Below are positions 1 to 8,310 of a stretch of 47,299 nucleotides of DNA, one piece after another; the stretch's first letter is position 1, and each line of letters starts with the position of its first letter. The DNA lies in the NCBI GenBank assembly GCA_003427395.1, contig BFEA01000709.1, forward strand, positions 407,747 to 455,045, given 5' to 3'. The notes under the pieces are model-generated. The model worked only from the letters and a program-made list of their open reading frames with translations, searched no databases and was not told where the DNA came from. Both the position numbers and the translations under genes were made by a program. The stretch is from Chara braunii. Lineage: Eukaryota > Streptophyta > Charophyceae > Charales > Characeae.

Positions 1-559
1 CCAACATTCTAGGATCTAGTTGTCACTACTTTTTGCTTTCCTAGGACATGTATGTTAGTTAGTTGCTCCTACTTTCACTTAGGCTGTTAGCTGTGACATT
101 GCTGTTTTGTGACATTTTATATCCTAGGTTGCATCGCATGGACTCAGCATGGAGCTTGCTCCGCATCCTAGACTACTTAGGTTTTCTTTTCTTTGGTAGA
201 GTTCCGCTTCTTGGCGGAAGCATGTTTGTATCTAGGCGATACATCACAGGTCGCGGATCGTGTAGCGGACCTCGGGTTGGCCTGTGAGACCAGCCCCTTG
301 GCCTGTTCTCACAGGCCTGTGTTATATTCGGGGTAGGCCAGTTCANGCCGGTACCTCTGTCGGTACCAGCCAGTCCAGTCCAATCCCGTCAGTCTGCTGG
401 GGTATACCCCAGCCATTGTCTGTTTTCAGTCTCATTCCTCACTTGCACATTTTGGAGTACGTGCGTTGGAGTCTTGCGTGGGGAGCTGCGTTGTGCCATC
501 TTGCTCCCCCTTCTTCCTCCATCTCCATCTCTGTCACTAGCGGAGCACCACACCTGGTG
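1..559. other. Left edge, no gene recognised
   Basis: No open frame here resembles a known family; the short frames are composition-driven. The stretch contains one N at about 346 and a perfect 18-bp palindrome at 396-413 (GCTGGGGTATACCCCAGC). A KpnI-like GGTACC motif occurs twice nearby. Homology to the LINE downstream becomes visible only from about position 560, so this is probably the older sequence into which the LINE inserted. Confidence 0.5.
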
Positions 560-2760
560 GGTCCGCTACAAATTAGCCTCTGAAATGAAAGTGAACTAGA
601 CTAAAACAACTGGCTGGTGGTTCTCAAATATCCCTCCCCCCCCAGTAGAACTCACACCAGAAGGGTTGCAATGGGTAGACCTCGCTGCCCCGATTCGCTT
701 CTTAGGAATCAACTTAAATGCAAAAGGTTGTCACAACACATCGGCGGCCTCCCTACTATCATCCATGATTAATAGAATGCACTCGTGGAAGAACGTCCAC
801 ACCTCATTATTAGGCAAAGTACTAGCCCGCAATAACTCAATCCTAGCCATGATGTGGTATGCCACCTCCATATGGTTCCCATCATAAGAATTCCAAAGCC
901 AGATCAGGAAAAAAGCCGCGGGTTTTCCTGTGGACAGGAAACCCAGACAAACAACACTTCATTCACAAGGTAGCTTGGCACACAGTCACACAATCTAAAG
1001 CCAAAGGTGGTCTGGGTCTGCTTGACCCAGCCCGGCAGATCCAAGCCCGCCAAATCAAGTGGATCTTAAGAATCTCTTTCACGATAATCTACTTTGGACT
1101 CCGCTTGCCCTCACATCAGGGAGATGGCCCCTTTTCAATCTCCTGACAACATGACAGGAATTTTTTGGGTTTACAACAAATACTGGCCTCTTCCCAAGAA
1201 CAAAACATCCCTAAACCGACAGCTAGCTCAAGTTGACGCACAAGATGGCGAACCCACAAAATCACTATGGTCGCAAACCACATACAATTGGAGGAACATA
1301 TTTCCCGAGAATAAGATAGGACCCAAAAGAAGAGACGAAGTACTCAGACAACCCCTCTTTGGAAACCCCTGGATAAAGAATGAGAAAGGTGAATGCTTCG
1401 CTCTCTCCAAATCAGAACCCAAATGGGGACTATGGATAGAAAAAGGCATCTGGCAAATCCAGCACTTATGGGATGATACAACCAACAAATGGAAATCAGG
1501 AAAAGATCTAAGACCAACCATGCAAGGCACCCACAACCTTCAAGCAAGCATTAATAGGATCATCGAGAACATCGCAATAGCGTGGAGACACCTACTATCC
1601 ACTAACCAAAAGTGGCAGTTCGGCGACTGGGCAGCTCAAAAGGATCAAGAACGATTAGTAGAGATCCTGAAATTCAAATCCTATGAAACCCAAAACAACA
1701 ACTGGATTTGTTGTGACATCTTCACCTTCCACGAACCAGGCAATCCAGTAAGTTTTCTGAACGCAACAAGCAGAGCAGAGGCAACCTTCCAAGTACACAA
1801 CCTACGTAGAATAAGGGACATCGAAGGGGAAAAAAACAGGGTCTTCAAACCTGAGTACAGCATCCAAGAATTAGAAATTGAGCCTATTGAATGGTCCTGG
1901 AGCACTACCAACACCCTCTCTAGTATATCAATATGTCACAAACTTACCAACTACAAACCCAACCTAGGATCCCGCCTCTTCACAAAACCGTCCTCAATAA
2001 CCAATACCCTACAAAAAAGGTGGGACAACGAGGAAAACACACTCGCCGAAGCTCGAATATCCTTTCCCTGGTCCTCAATTTTCTGTACCAGACCAACTAG
2101 ATTGGCCAGCCTACGATGGCTAATAGCCTTCAGAGCAGTTCCGGTGAACCACTGGCTGGCACAAAGATGCAAAAAGGAAAACAGATCTGAACAGGATTCC
2201 TGGTGCAAAGTATGTAACCTACAAACCTCGAAAACTTTAAACCACTGTTTTATGGATTGCCCAGAGGCCAGGAAACTATGGCACGAGATAGAACAGACTT
2301 GGAGCACCCTCTCAAGCAAGGCGATCATGATAAGCCCCGACACTATATTTCTAGAACTGGAACACCCCCCCCCCCTCTAAAAGGCTTTGAAGCCTTCTTC
2401 TTCTCCCTAATCAGAAAAGCAATCCTTCGGAGTCTATGGAAAAGAAGATGCGACAAAACTTTCGAAGAACACCCTATCAATCCCAAGGACCCAATAAACA
2501 CAATAAAGCATATGATAGAAACAGAATTGGTAGCACAATGGAGGAAAACCCGAAAAAAAATAAGCATAGCACCTGACAAAAAAGCAGAAATAACACAAAA
2601 AATCATAGTCCAAAAACTAGGATCGGGCCACCTAGGAACAATTAAAAACGATACCCTTAACCTAAGCAGCTGGTTAATCCTGCCCCCCACAAACAATAGC
2701 AGCAACCGTAACATACACACAGCAACCCAAATCCTACCACATACTACCCCACACCAAACA
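560..2760 (+). pseudogene. LINE remnant 1: RT C-terminus plus zf-RVT region, frameshifted
   Basis: This is a 5'-truncated non-LTR retrotransposon ORF2. It begins downstream of the catalytic FADD box, around codons reading YKLASEMKVN, where a TAG replaces the Trp expected from the copy at 46-47 kb. It continues in pieces: 666-887 (WVDLAAPIRFLGINL), 859-1146 (RVFLW, then KGGLGLLDPARQIQA), 1094-2380 (RQPLFGNPW), and 2370-2793 after a shift in a poly-C run at about 2366-2376. A zinc-knuckle-like motif, CKVC followed by NHCFMDC (C-x2-C, H-x4-C), lies near 2200-2260 and matches zf-RVT tails of plant L1-type elements. At least three frame changes show it is dead. Its order and motifs match the LINE at 44.5-47.3 kb, but the proteins are quite divergent, so they belong to different lineages. 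Confidence 0.85.
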
Positions 2761-3420
2761 ACCATCATCCACCCAACACATCCCCCACATTGAACACCAC
2801 AAAGCGCTCCCACGTGACACATCCACCTCCACACAACACAGCCCTTCACCACCACACATCGGACAAACCGAACTCTCCAGCACTCTCCACTCGTACAAAG
2901 TACCAGACCGTCGAAATTGATATGAAGGATCAAGCTGAACCAGTCCGCAGCCACTGCAACCCGACTCCTCTTACACTTACAACATTACAACGCCCACAAC
3001 AATCCCTAAGTACCAAATATTTGATCTAACTCCTCCCATATTCGCATTAACTCAATCATCCCCTTCTCCATCTCCCCCTAAAAACTGGCTAACACTACCA
3101 CCAGTGCAGAACACGTGCTCACCTCACCCCCCACCAACACCCCACCCCCACCCACGGAGTCAAACGCCCTCATAACACATCACTCCGTCTAACCCAACAA
3201 CTCTCTACTCACAGTCCCCACTCCATCTCTCCCACAACATCTCTCCCCCGAAAAATAAAAAGGAACAGACAGCCCTACATGCCCACCAGCACCCCCCACC
3301 CCTCCACCTTCCACCCCACCGAAAAAGTCTACCACCCTCGCTTGGCTATCCCACACCCACTAAGCCCCCCACTACTCCTAATAACCTTCCACCGACACTA
3401 TACCACCCCTCATAAGTAGG
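2760..3420 (+). other. G-poor A/C-rich tract, probable LINE 3' region
   Basis: The plus strand is almost free of G and dominated by CCCACC, ACAC and CATCC motifs. It follows directly after the LINE C-terminal frame and probably includes its 3' untranslated region. No gene is seen. Composition changes abruptly near 3410. Confidence 0.45.
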
Positions 3421-3920
3421 TAAGGGAAGAGGGTTTAGGGTTTAGCACTTCAAGCGAAAAGGAACCTGTTAAACTTAGAAGCCTGATCCGCAGCCTAAGG
3501 CTAACGAACACTACAGCGCTGAGAAAGGTAAGTCTAGAGTAATAGACAAGAGCGCAAATGAAGGCTGAACAAGCTCTACCAGCAATCCACACAGATCTGA
3601 CAGCTGTAAACAGCCATACAGCTGAGAGGAAAAGCTAGAGTCAGCCCACATAAGCAAGCCTTCAGTAACTGCAGGACAGGCCCATAAGTCCGAGAGGCCT
3701 TCCAAGTCTAAGAGTACGTCAAACAGGCTAACCTAGGCAGGGGTGAAGTGTGGTACATCCTTCCTGGGGAAGTAATCAATGCCATCTTTCGGGCCTTCAC
3801 ACTATAAGGGGGAGGAGCGTGTGTGAGTACTCAATGTAACTATTTCTGACTTGCCGGTGGAATAGGAACTGGACTGACGCTTCCCAGAATGGAAAGGAGC
3901 CAGAACCACAAGGTTCTGTT
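3421..3920. other. Intergenic, two plant-type telomere units
   Basis: No gene is visible. Positions 3431-3445 read GGGTTTAGGGTTTAG, two units of the TTTAGGG plant telomere repeat, just after the presumed LINE 3' region. A segment at about 3769-3815 (GTAATCAATGCC followed by a CTTC-rich stretch) resembles 13424-13460, so this area also holds dispersed repeat DNA. Confidence 0.4.
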
Positions 3921-3924
3921 TTTG

Positions 3925-4114
3925 TTAAACCACCAGTACCTCTCCCTGCTTGAGGAATTCGACGCGGCCGTTAACGCGCCGCGTCGCACGGGATACCCAC
4001 CGGCGTGCGACCGGTAGTCCCCAAAAAACGCGCCAAAAAAAAAAAAAAAACTCGACAAAAATGAAAAGTAACACAAACAAGCGCGGGCGGGGGAAGGGGG
4101 GGAAGGGGGAGAAG

Positions 4115-4163
<49 letters not shown>

Positions 4164-4166
4164 AAC

Positions 4167-4251
<85 letters not shown>

Positions 4252-4517
4252 GTGCGCGCACGCGTGCACGTGCGTGAGAATGAATCTTCCCCTTTATCGA
4301 GGAAGATTCGTTCTCGTTGGAAAGGTCTGATTTCGTTTGTTTTTTTTTTTTTTGCAGAATGTTGTATGTTTCTTTTTGTTTTTTTTTCTATTTATTTTTT
4401 TCCGTTGTGTCCTACCGGTTGTCCGAGGCTCGGCAATAAAGTCCGAGGCTCAGGAATGACCGGGCTACCGGTAGCCTGAGCCACGGACCTTAACAACCGG
4501 TAGGTACTGGTGGTTTA
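3925..4517. repeat. Inverted AAACCACCAGTAC motifs flanking a (GA)n/(CT)n pair
   Basis: AAACCACCAGTACC occurs at about 3928 on the plus strand and in reverse complement at about 4503-4517, enclosing roughly 590 bp. Between them lie a CpG-rich patch (3960-4030), A-runs, the (GA)n tract 4118-4159, the (CT)n tract 4167-4249, and an alternating CG/TG purine-pyrimidine stretch at 4250-4275. The same motif recurs near 19784, 30068, 31450-31475 and 35468, so it marks a dispersed repeat family. No coding function is indicated; the Arg-Glu and Ser-Leu frames across it are microsatellite translations. Confidence 0.5.
4118..4249. repeat. (GA)n next to (CT)n microsatellites
   Basis: About 21 GA units are followed, after roughly 8 bp, by about 41 CT units. 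The two tracts are reverse complements, so one strand can fold into a long hairpin. This produces the Ser-Leu and Arg-Glu open frames on both strands, which are not genes. Confidence 0.9.
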
Positions 4518-5324
4518 AAAAAAAAAAGAGTAGTTTTTTCGAGAGGCGTGATGACCCGACCAAACACGGACTGAGACACAGTTGATTTCTGAGTTTTGCT
4601 CACGGACTGAATGCCTTGCTGAGTTTCCCGCTTGCTACTAAGTTCTGCATGTCTGTGTGTGTGTGCACGCTTGCTGGGCTGCGTGTCTGCCTGAGTGTTG
4701 GTTGGCTTGAGTGTGTGTGTGACCCGCAAGGGCACTTATTCGTTCGTTGGGCCCTCAGGGCCGGTACTTACCTGTGGCCGTGACATTGAGGATTGCAGCG
4801 GCGGAAAACACTCAAGTAGCAGGTAGGCCGGTACCGCACCCTGAAGAGGTAGATGTGCAGATACTGGAGGCCGAGCAGAAGAAGACAAAAGTGGCATTTT
4901 GAGAGGCCCAGTAGTTGTAGGCTAGGTCTAGGCGGGTACCAGTCCAACCAGTCTGAGTCTAGCGCCTGTACGGGCAATATCAGAGTCTGCAATGATGTTT
5001 CCCTCCGAAAGGGAGGAGGTACCGGTTGCTGGGAAGGTCGAGCGGCCTGGAAGTCACCGCCCAAGAGGCAAGCAGGCAGCTATATCTCCAGGCCGGGCGA
5101 AGAGCCCAGCCTCATTGTCGGTGTGCAAGTTTGGCGACACACTGGTTGGAGCGCTGGCTGGAGCAGCGCTAGCAAGAGCAGCGCTGCTGTGGAAGGAGCA
5201 AGGACACGGAGGAGGAAGAAGACCAGGAGGAAGGGGGACCGCCAGAGGTACTTAGCTGGCTATGGTGGCAGCCATCTTCATCACCTTGGTGGGCGCTGCA
5301 GCAGGGAGACCCCAGCTGGGGGAG
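4518..5324. other. No gene supported
   Basis: Open frames of up to 177 codons cross this interval (for example 4853-5386 on plus), but they have no recognisable domain, overlap one another on several frames, and end in a tandem repeat. The stretch has several GGTACC/CCGGTA motifs like other repeat junctions in the window. I see only uncharacterised repeat-like sequence. Confidence 0.4.
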
Positions 5325-5500
5325 AGCTACACCAAGAAGCTTCGAGGCAGAGTCAGGCATGGCGGCCTGAGCTAGAGCAGCCATAGAGCTACACCAACAA
5401 GCTTCGAGGCAGAGTCGGCCTGAGCTACAGCAGCCATAGAGCTACAAGAAGAAGCTTCGAGGCAGCGTCAGGCATGGCGGCCTGAGCTAGAGCAGCCAGA
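5325..5500. repeat. Tandem repeat of about 60 bp, three units
   Basis: Units begin at 5325, 5387 and 5440 with AGCTACA followed by AAGCTTCGAGGCAG and then CGGCCTGAGC. Unit lengths of 62, 53 and about 61 bp are not all multiples of three, so the array does not maintain one reading frame. This argues against coding. Confidence 0.8.
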
Positions 5501-6000
5501 GCTGCTTTGCGTTGTCCTTTGTACATCAGGGCAAGGCCCAAGTAGTCCGCCATAGCCTCGGCCTATGAGAGTGAAGAGTGAGGGAGGCGGCCATGGCTAT
5601 GGTGGACCTCAGGTGATACCTGCAGTAGAAGAGGAACTCGGACATTGATTCTGGATCAGCCATTCAACATTGTACTATTACTTCTTGTGTGAATAAGAGA
5701 GGAGTAAAGGAGGAGGAGAAGAGTGTTTGGCGAAGAAGAAGAGCTTTGTCATTTGTCTATGCTGGTGTACATCATCTTCTTCTTCTTTCCTTCTTCTTTC
5801 TTCTTCTTACCCTCTCTCTCCTCTCAAGTTCATGCATTTCTTTCTGCAATTGGACGGCACTATACTATCTGATGAATGTATACTTCGAAATTGGGAAGAA
5901 TCATAACAGAGGAGGAATTGTTGCCACGCTGTAAAAGAAAAAAAGGGAAAAAAAAAGTTGCCATGCAGATGCACACAAGTGGCGAGGATCAAGTGACTAA
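5501..6000. other. No gene recognised
   Basis: Contains a CTTCTT-rich pyrimidine stretch (about 5775-5825) and A-runs near 5935-5960. Nothing codes convincingly. TAA at 5998-6000 is the left target duplication of the TIR element that follows. Confidence 0.5.
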
Positions 6001-6120
6001 AGGCCTCACTCCACTACTCTCCACATGACACATTTCAAAAAATACGCCGATGCATATTTCCATGTTCTAGCGGAAGATTCATTCTCATTTGCACATTTGG
6101 TGAGTAGTGGAGCGAGGGCC
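6001..6120. mobile_element. 120-bp TIR element (MITE) with TAA target duplication
   Basis: The left end reads AGGCCTCACTCCACTACTC and the right end, reverse complemented, GGCCCTCGCTCCACTACTC. TAA flanks both sides (5998-6000 and 6121-6123). A 3-bp TWA duplication with GGGCC-type ends is typical of PIF/Harbinger-derived Tourist MITEs; the superfamily assignment is inference. The internal right half, with AGATTCATTCT and CACATTTGGTGAGTAG, recurs at 20600-20657. Confidence 0.75.
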
Positions 6121-6123
6121 TAA

Positions 6124-6420
6124 GCTCTAGAGTGACCACATACCTTTATTATAGTTCACACATCCATGTGTATATATCTGATCGTAGATAATTTCACCTA
6201 TTTTTGTAAAACCTTTCTATTGTTTGATACTGCCAGCACCATTTTGATGTGTTTCGATTATTTCAAACAGGGCCTCGCTCCACTACACAACAATCTACAT
6301 GCATTTGGACGATTTTTGGACCCTATACATTCAACATGTTCTCAGGGGATACTCGCACTAGGACTTTTTCTGCTATTTCTGCTATGCTCTGGACGTGATT
6401 CCGGGTCTGAACAAAGTTAG
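6124..6420. other. No gene; isolated TIR-like end at 6270
   Basis: GGGCCTCGCTCCACTAC at 6270-6286 equals the end of the MITE family, but I find no matching right end nearby. It is probably a broken copy. The 84-codon frame at 6166-6420 has no recognisable features. Confidence 0.45.
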
Positions 6421-6722
6421 GTGTCACAGTTGCACTTACTCACCACGATCCAGGTTCGGCAGAAAAGTTAAAAAGGGTTGTCGGTCAGATCTACACTTGT
6501 GAAGCTGAATACTCTCCAGAAAGCCATTTTGCGGCGGGGCCACTAGTAGTAACCTCCACAAAATGGCTTTCTGGAGAGTATTCAGCTTCACTGCTGTGGC
6601 GGATGGAAAGAAAAACTTTCCACACAGTCTGACAGTTTTTCACACGCTCAAGTCTGGCGAGTAAGGGCAACCATGCACCCACTTGCCAAACTTGGTGGAT
6701 GGCGAGTAGTGCAACTGGGCCC
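6421..6722. mobile_element. Fold-back element, family 2 copy A
   Basis: The left end near 6421-6450 carries CAGTTGCACTTACTCACC; the right end 6690-6722 reads in reverse GGGCCCAGTTGCACTACTCG. Inside is a perfect 33-bp inverted repeat, 6499-6531 against 6559-6591, with a 27-bp spacer. The segment 6468-6722 aligns along its length with 7211-7459 plus 7887-7902, showing they are copies of one element. No transposase is encoded, so it is non-autonomous. Confidence 0.7.
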
Positions 6723-6846
6723 TGCATAAGCCCTTAGTGCTACCCATATATATTGTCACACCCATATATATGTATAGAAGGTTCACCCTCCTGATGAGTC
6801 GGTGAAAATTCAACCAAATATATGATAGGGTTCTTCGGACTTCTTG

Positions 6847-6887
6847 CTGATGAGTGAGAGGTTAAAACTCCGACGAAAGAGTCTGTC
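6847..6887 (+). ncRNA. Degenerate hammerhead-like core
   Basis: CTGATGA (6847-6853) and CCGAC-GAAA (6870-6878) are present, followed by GAGTCTGTC. The segment expected to form stem II is four bases longer than in the better copy at 7034-7074 and does not pair well. Probably a decayed copy. Confidence 0.25.
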
Positions 6888-7033
6888 ACAGCCTTCCGCC
6901 TCATGTCCTTTTCTCCCTTCTGCCTACGGTTCAGCAGCCGGTTCTTGTGTATATATATCGTCAAACAGAACTGCTCGGTAAACCGTAGGCAGAGATGGAG
7001 AAGAGGACAACAAACGAGACAACAAACGAGAGG

Positions 7034-7074
7034 CTGTGAAAAACTGTTTCATCGGAGTTTCACCGACTCATCAG
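7034..7074 (-). ncRNA. Hammerhead-ribozyme-like core
   Basis: On the minus strand CTGATGA (7074-7068) is followed by a 5-bp stem II (GTCGG pairing with CCGAT, 7-nt loop, 7067-7051) and GAAA (7050-7047), the conserved hammerhead core in the right order and spacing. Elsewhere the same unit continues GAAACAGTCTGTC, which could form the minimal stem III and a GUC cleavage triplet seen in ribozymes of Penelope-like elements and retrozymes. In this copy that part is mutated, and I cannot pair a convincing stem I. Activity is therefore doubtful. Confidence 0.4.
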
Positions 7075-7101
7075 GAGGCTGAGGGCCTAGTTGCAGGCTG
7101 A

Positions 7102-7902
7102 GGGCCTAGTTGCACTACTCGCCATCTGCCACAATTGGAGAGTAAAACAAACTAGAATCATGCCGAACTGGAGGCCTGGTTGTGCGTACTCGTCACTATA
7201 TTTCTTCTACAGAAAAGTTAAAAAAAAACTGTCTGCCTGATCTCCACTCGTGAAGCTGTGCACTCGCCAAGAAGTTATTTTGTGGAGAGGCACGAGGATG
7301 ACCCTCAACAAAATAGCAGTACAAAGTCGGGAACTTGACGCACTCTGTGGCGGATTGAAAAACGAAACTGGCCAAAAGTTCTGACAGGTTTCCTCGCACC
7401 AAGTTTGGCGAGTAAGTGCAACCAGGCGCCTACTCGCCAACTTGGCGTATGGAGAGTAGGGGTCTCGCTCCACTACTGTCCACTGTACAATTTTTCGGAC
7501 ATTTCTTGGACAGTTGTCAGAGCGAAAAATTGTACAGCGGACAGTGGAAAGTGCGACATCGCTCCACTTACTGTCCACTGTCCACCTCTCAAATTCGTGA
7601 GTTCACTACGGACGCAGTGATAGAACTACAAGACAGGGCGTCCAAAGGATTTTGTCCGCCCCGACGCTAGGTGCACTGTCCAAATTCGGGTCCTCACGGT
7701 GAGTCCCTTGAAGGACTTTCCAGTAAACGAATTTTGCAGGCTGGGAGCTGTACATTCACGGACAGTAGATTTCCGACGGGGTTTCTGAAAACTGTCCAAG
7801 CCATTTTGCACATGTACAGTGGACAGTAAGTGGAGCGAAGTACCACTGTCCGTTTTTGTACAGTGGACAGTAGTGGAGCGAGACCCTAGTGCAACCAGGC
7901 CC
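7102..7902. mobile_element. TIR element, family 2 copy B, with a nested insertion
   Basis: The left end is GGGCCTAGTTGCACTACTCG at 7102 and the right end in reverse is GGGCCTGGTTGCACTACTC, ending at 7902. TGA flanks both sides (7099-7101 and 7903-7905). A second left-end-like sequence at 7171-7195 (AGGCCTGGTTG), matching the start of copy A, could be the true start, with the 7102-7170 portion being another fragment. The element is interrupted by the 427-bp element at 7460-7886. A 19-bp direct duplication (7076-7094, 7095-7113) sits at its left edge. Confidence 0.65.
7460..7886. mobile_element. 427-bp TIR element with TAG target duplication
   Basis: Its ends are a perfect 31-bp inverted repeat (7460-7490 and 7856-7886) starting GGGTCTCGCTCCACTAC. 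TAG occurs on both sides (7457-7459 and 7887-7889). Removing the element with one TAG restores a sequence that aligns through the junction with copy A at 6690-6722, which is an independent empty-site proof of the boundaries. Internal inverted pieces of the same TIR occur near 7520-7590 and 7812-7840. It belongs with the MITEs at 6001, 20547 and 35707. Confidence 0.85.
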
Positions 7903-7969
7903 TGAGCCATATATGTATAATGTATATGTATGTGTATAATGTATGATGTATATGTATATATAGTCAAAC

Positions 7970-8310
7970 AGAGCTGCTCCATAAACCGTTGGCAGATACG
8001 AGGGGCTGTGACAAACTGTTTCGTCGGAGTTTCATATATGTTTATGTACAATGTATAATGTATATGTATATGTAGATGTGTAATGTATAATTTATAATGT
8101 ATATGTATATGTATAATGTATATGTATAATGTATTTGTATAATGTATATGTATATATCCATGTACATTTGTCTATATGTACTCAGCTTCCTGATGGATCG
8201 ATGAAACTTCAATGAAACAGTCTGTCACAGCCCCTCGTTTGTTGTCCTCTTCTCCCTCTCTGCCTACGGTTTACCAGGCACTACTGGTTGACGGTATATA
8301 CAAACACAAC
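7970..8310. repeat. Second inverted pair of the hammerhead-like unit around a TA-rich spacer
   Basis: A minus-strand half unit (about 7970-8036) and a plus-strand unit (about 8180-8310) share CTGTCACAGCC, CTGCC and CGGTTTA motifs with 6787-7074. Between them, 8036-8165 is an ATGTATATGTATA-type simple repeat. No gene is present. Confidence 0.6.
8190..8226 (+). ncRNA. Hammerhead-like core, second location
   Basis: CTGATGG (8190-8196), ATCGA, loop TGAAACT, TCAAT, GAAA (8214-8217), then CAGTCTGTC. The last G of the first box and one stem II pair differ from consensus. The ACAGTCTGT stretch could form a tiny stem III before a GUC triplet at 8224-8226. A 3' half-copy (CCGAC-GAAAC) lies on the minus strand at about 8010-8030. 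Confidence 0.3.

Larger units (their letters stand above)
6787..7074. mobile_element. Fold-back element with hammerhead-like arms
   Basis: The outer arms both carry CTCCTGATGAGTCGGTGAAA, on plus at 6787-6806 and on minus ending at 7074. Towards the centre the arms contain CTGCCTACGG and its complement (about 6921 and 7000) around a TA-rich loop near 6945-6975. The second half, reverse complemented, resembles 8185-8285, so the unit is a dispersed, inverted-repeat sequence. No protein is encoded. Confidence 0.65.

Noticed and set aside
2343-2954. 203-codon minus frame rich in Cys, Val and Trp
   Set aside because: Antisense to the LINE C-terminus and its G-poor 3' region; low-complexity ACC-repeat translation.
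4120-4330. Ser-Leu and Arg-Glu open frames on both strands (also at 12746-13115, 20726-21085, 30824-31318)
   Set aside because: They are direct translations of CT/GA microsatellites and continue across Ns; no unique protein sequence.
4853-5386. 177-codon plus frame as a gene
   Set aside because: No recognisable domain; it ends in a tandem repeat whose unit lengths break the frame.
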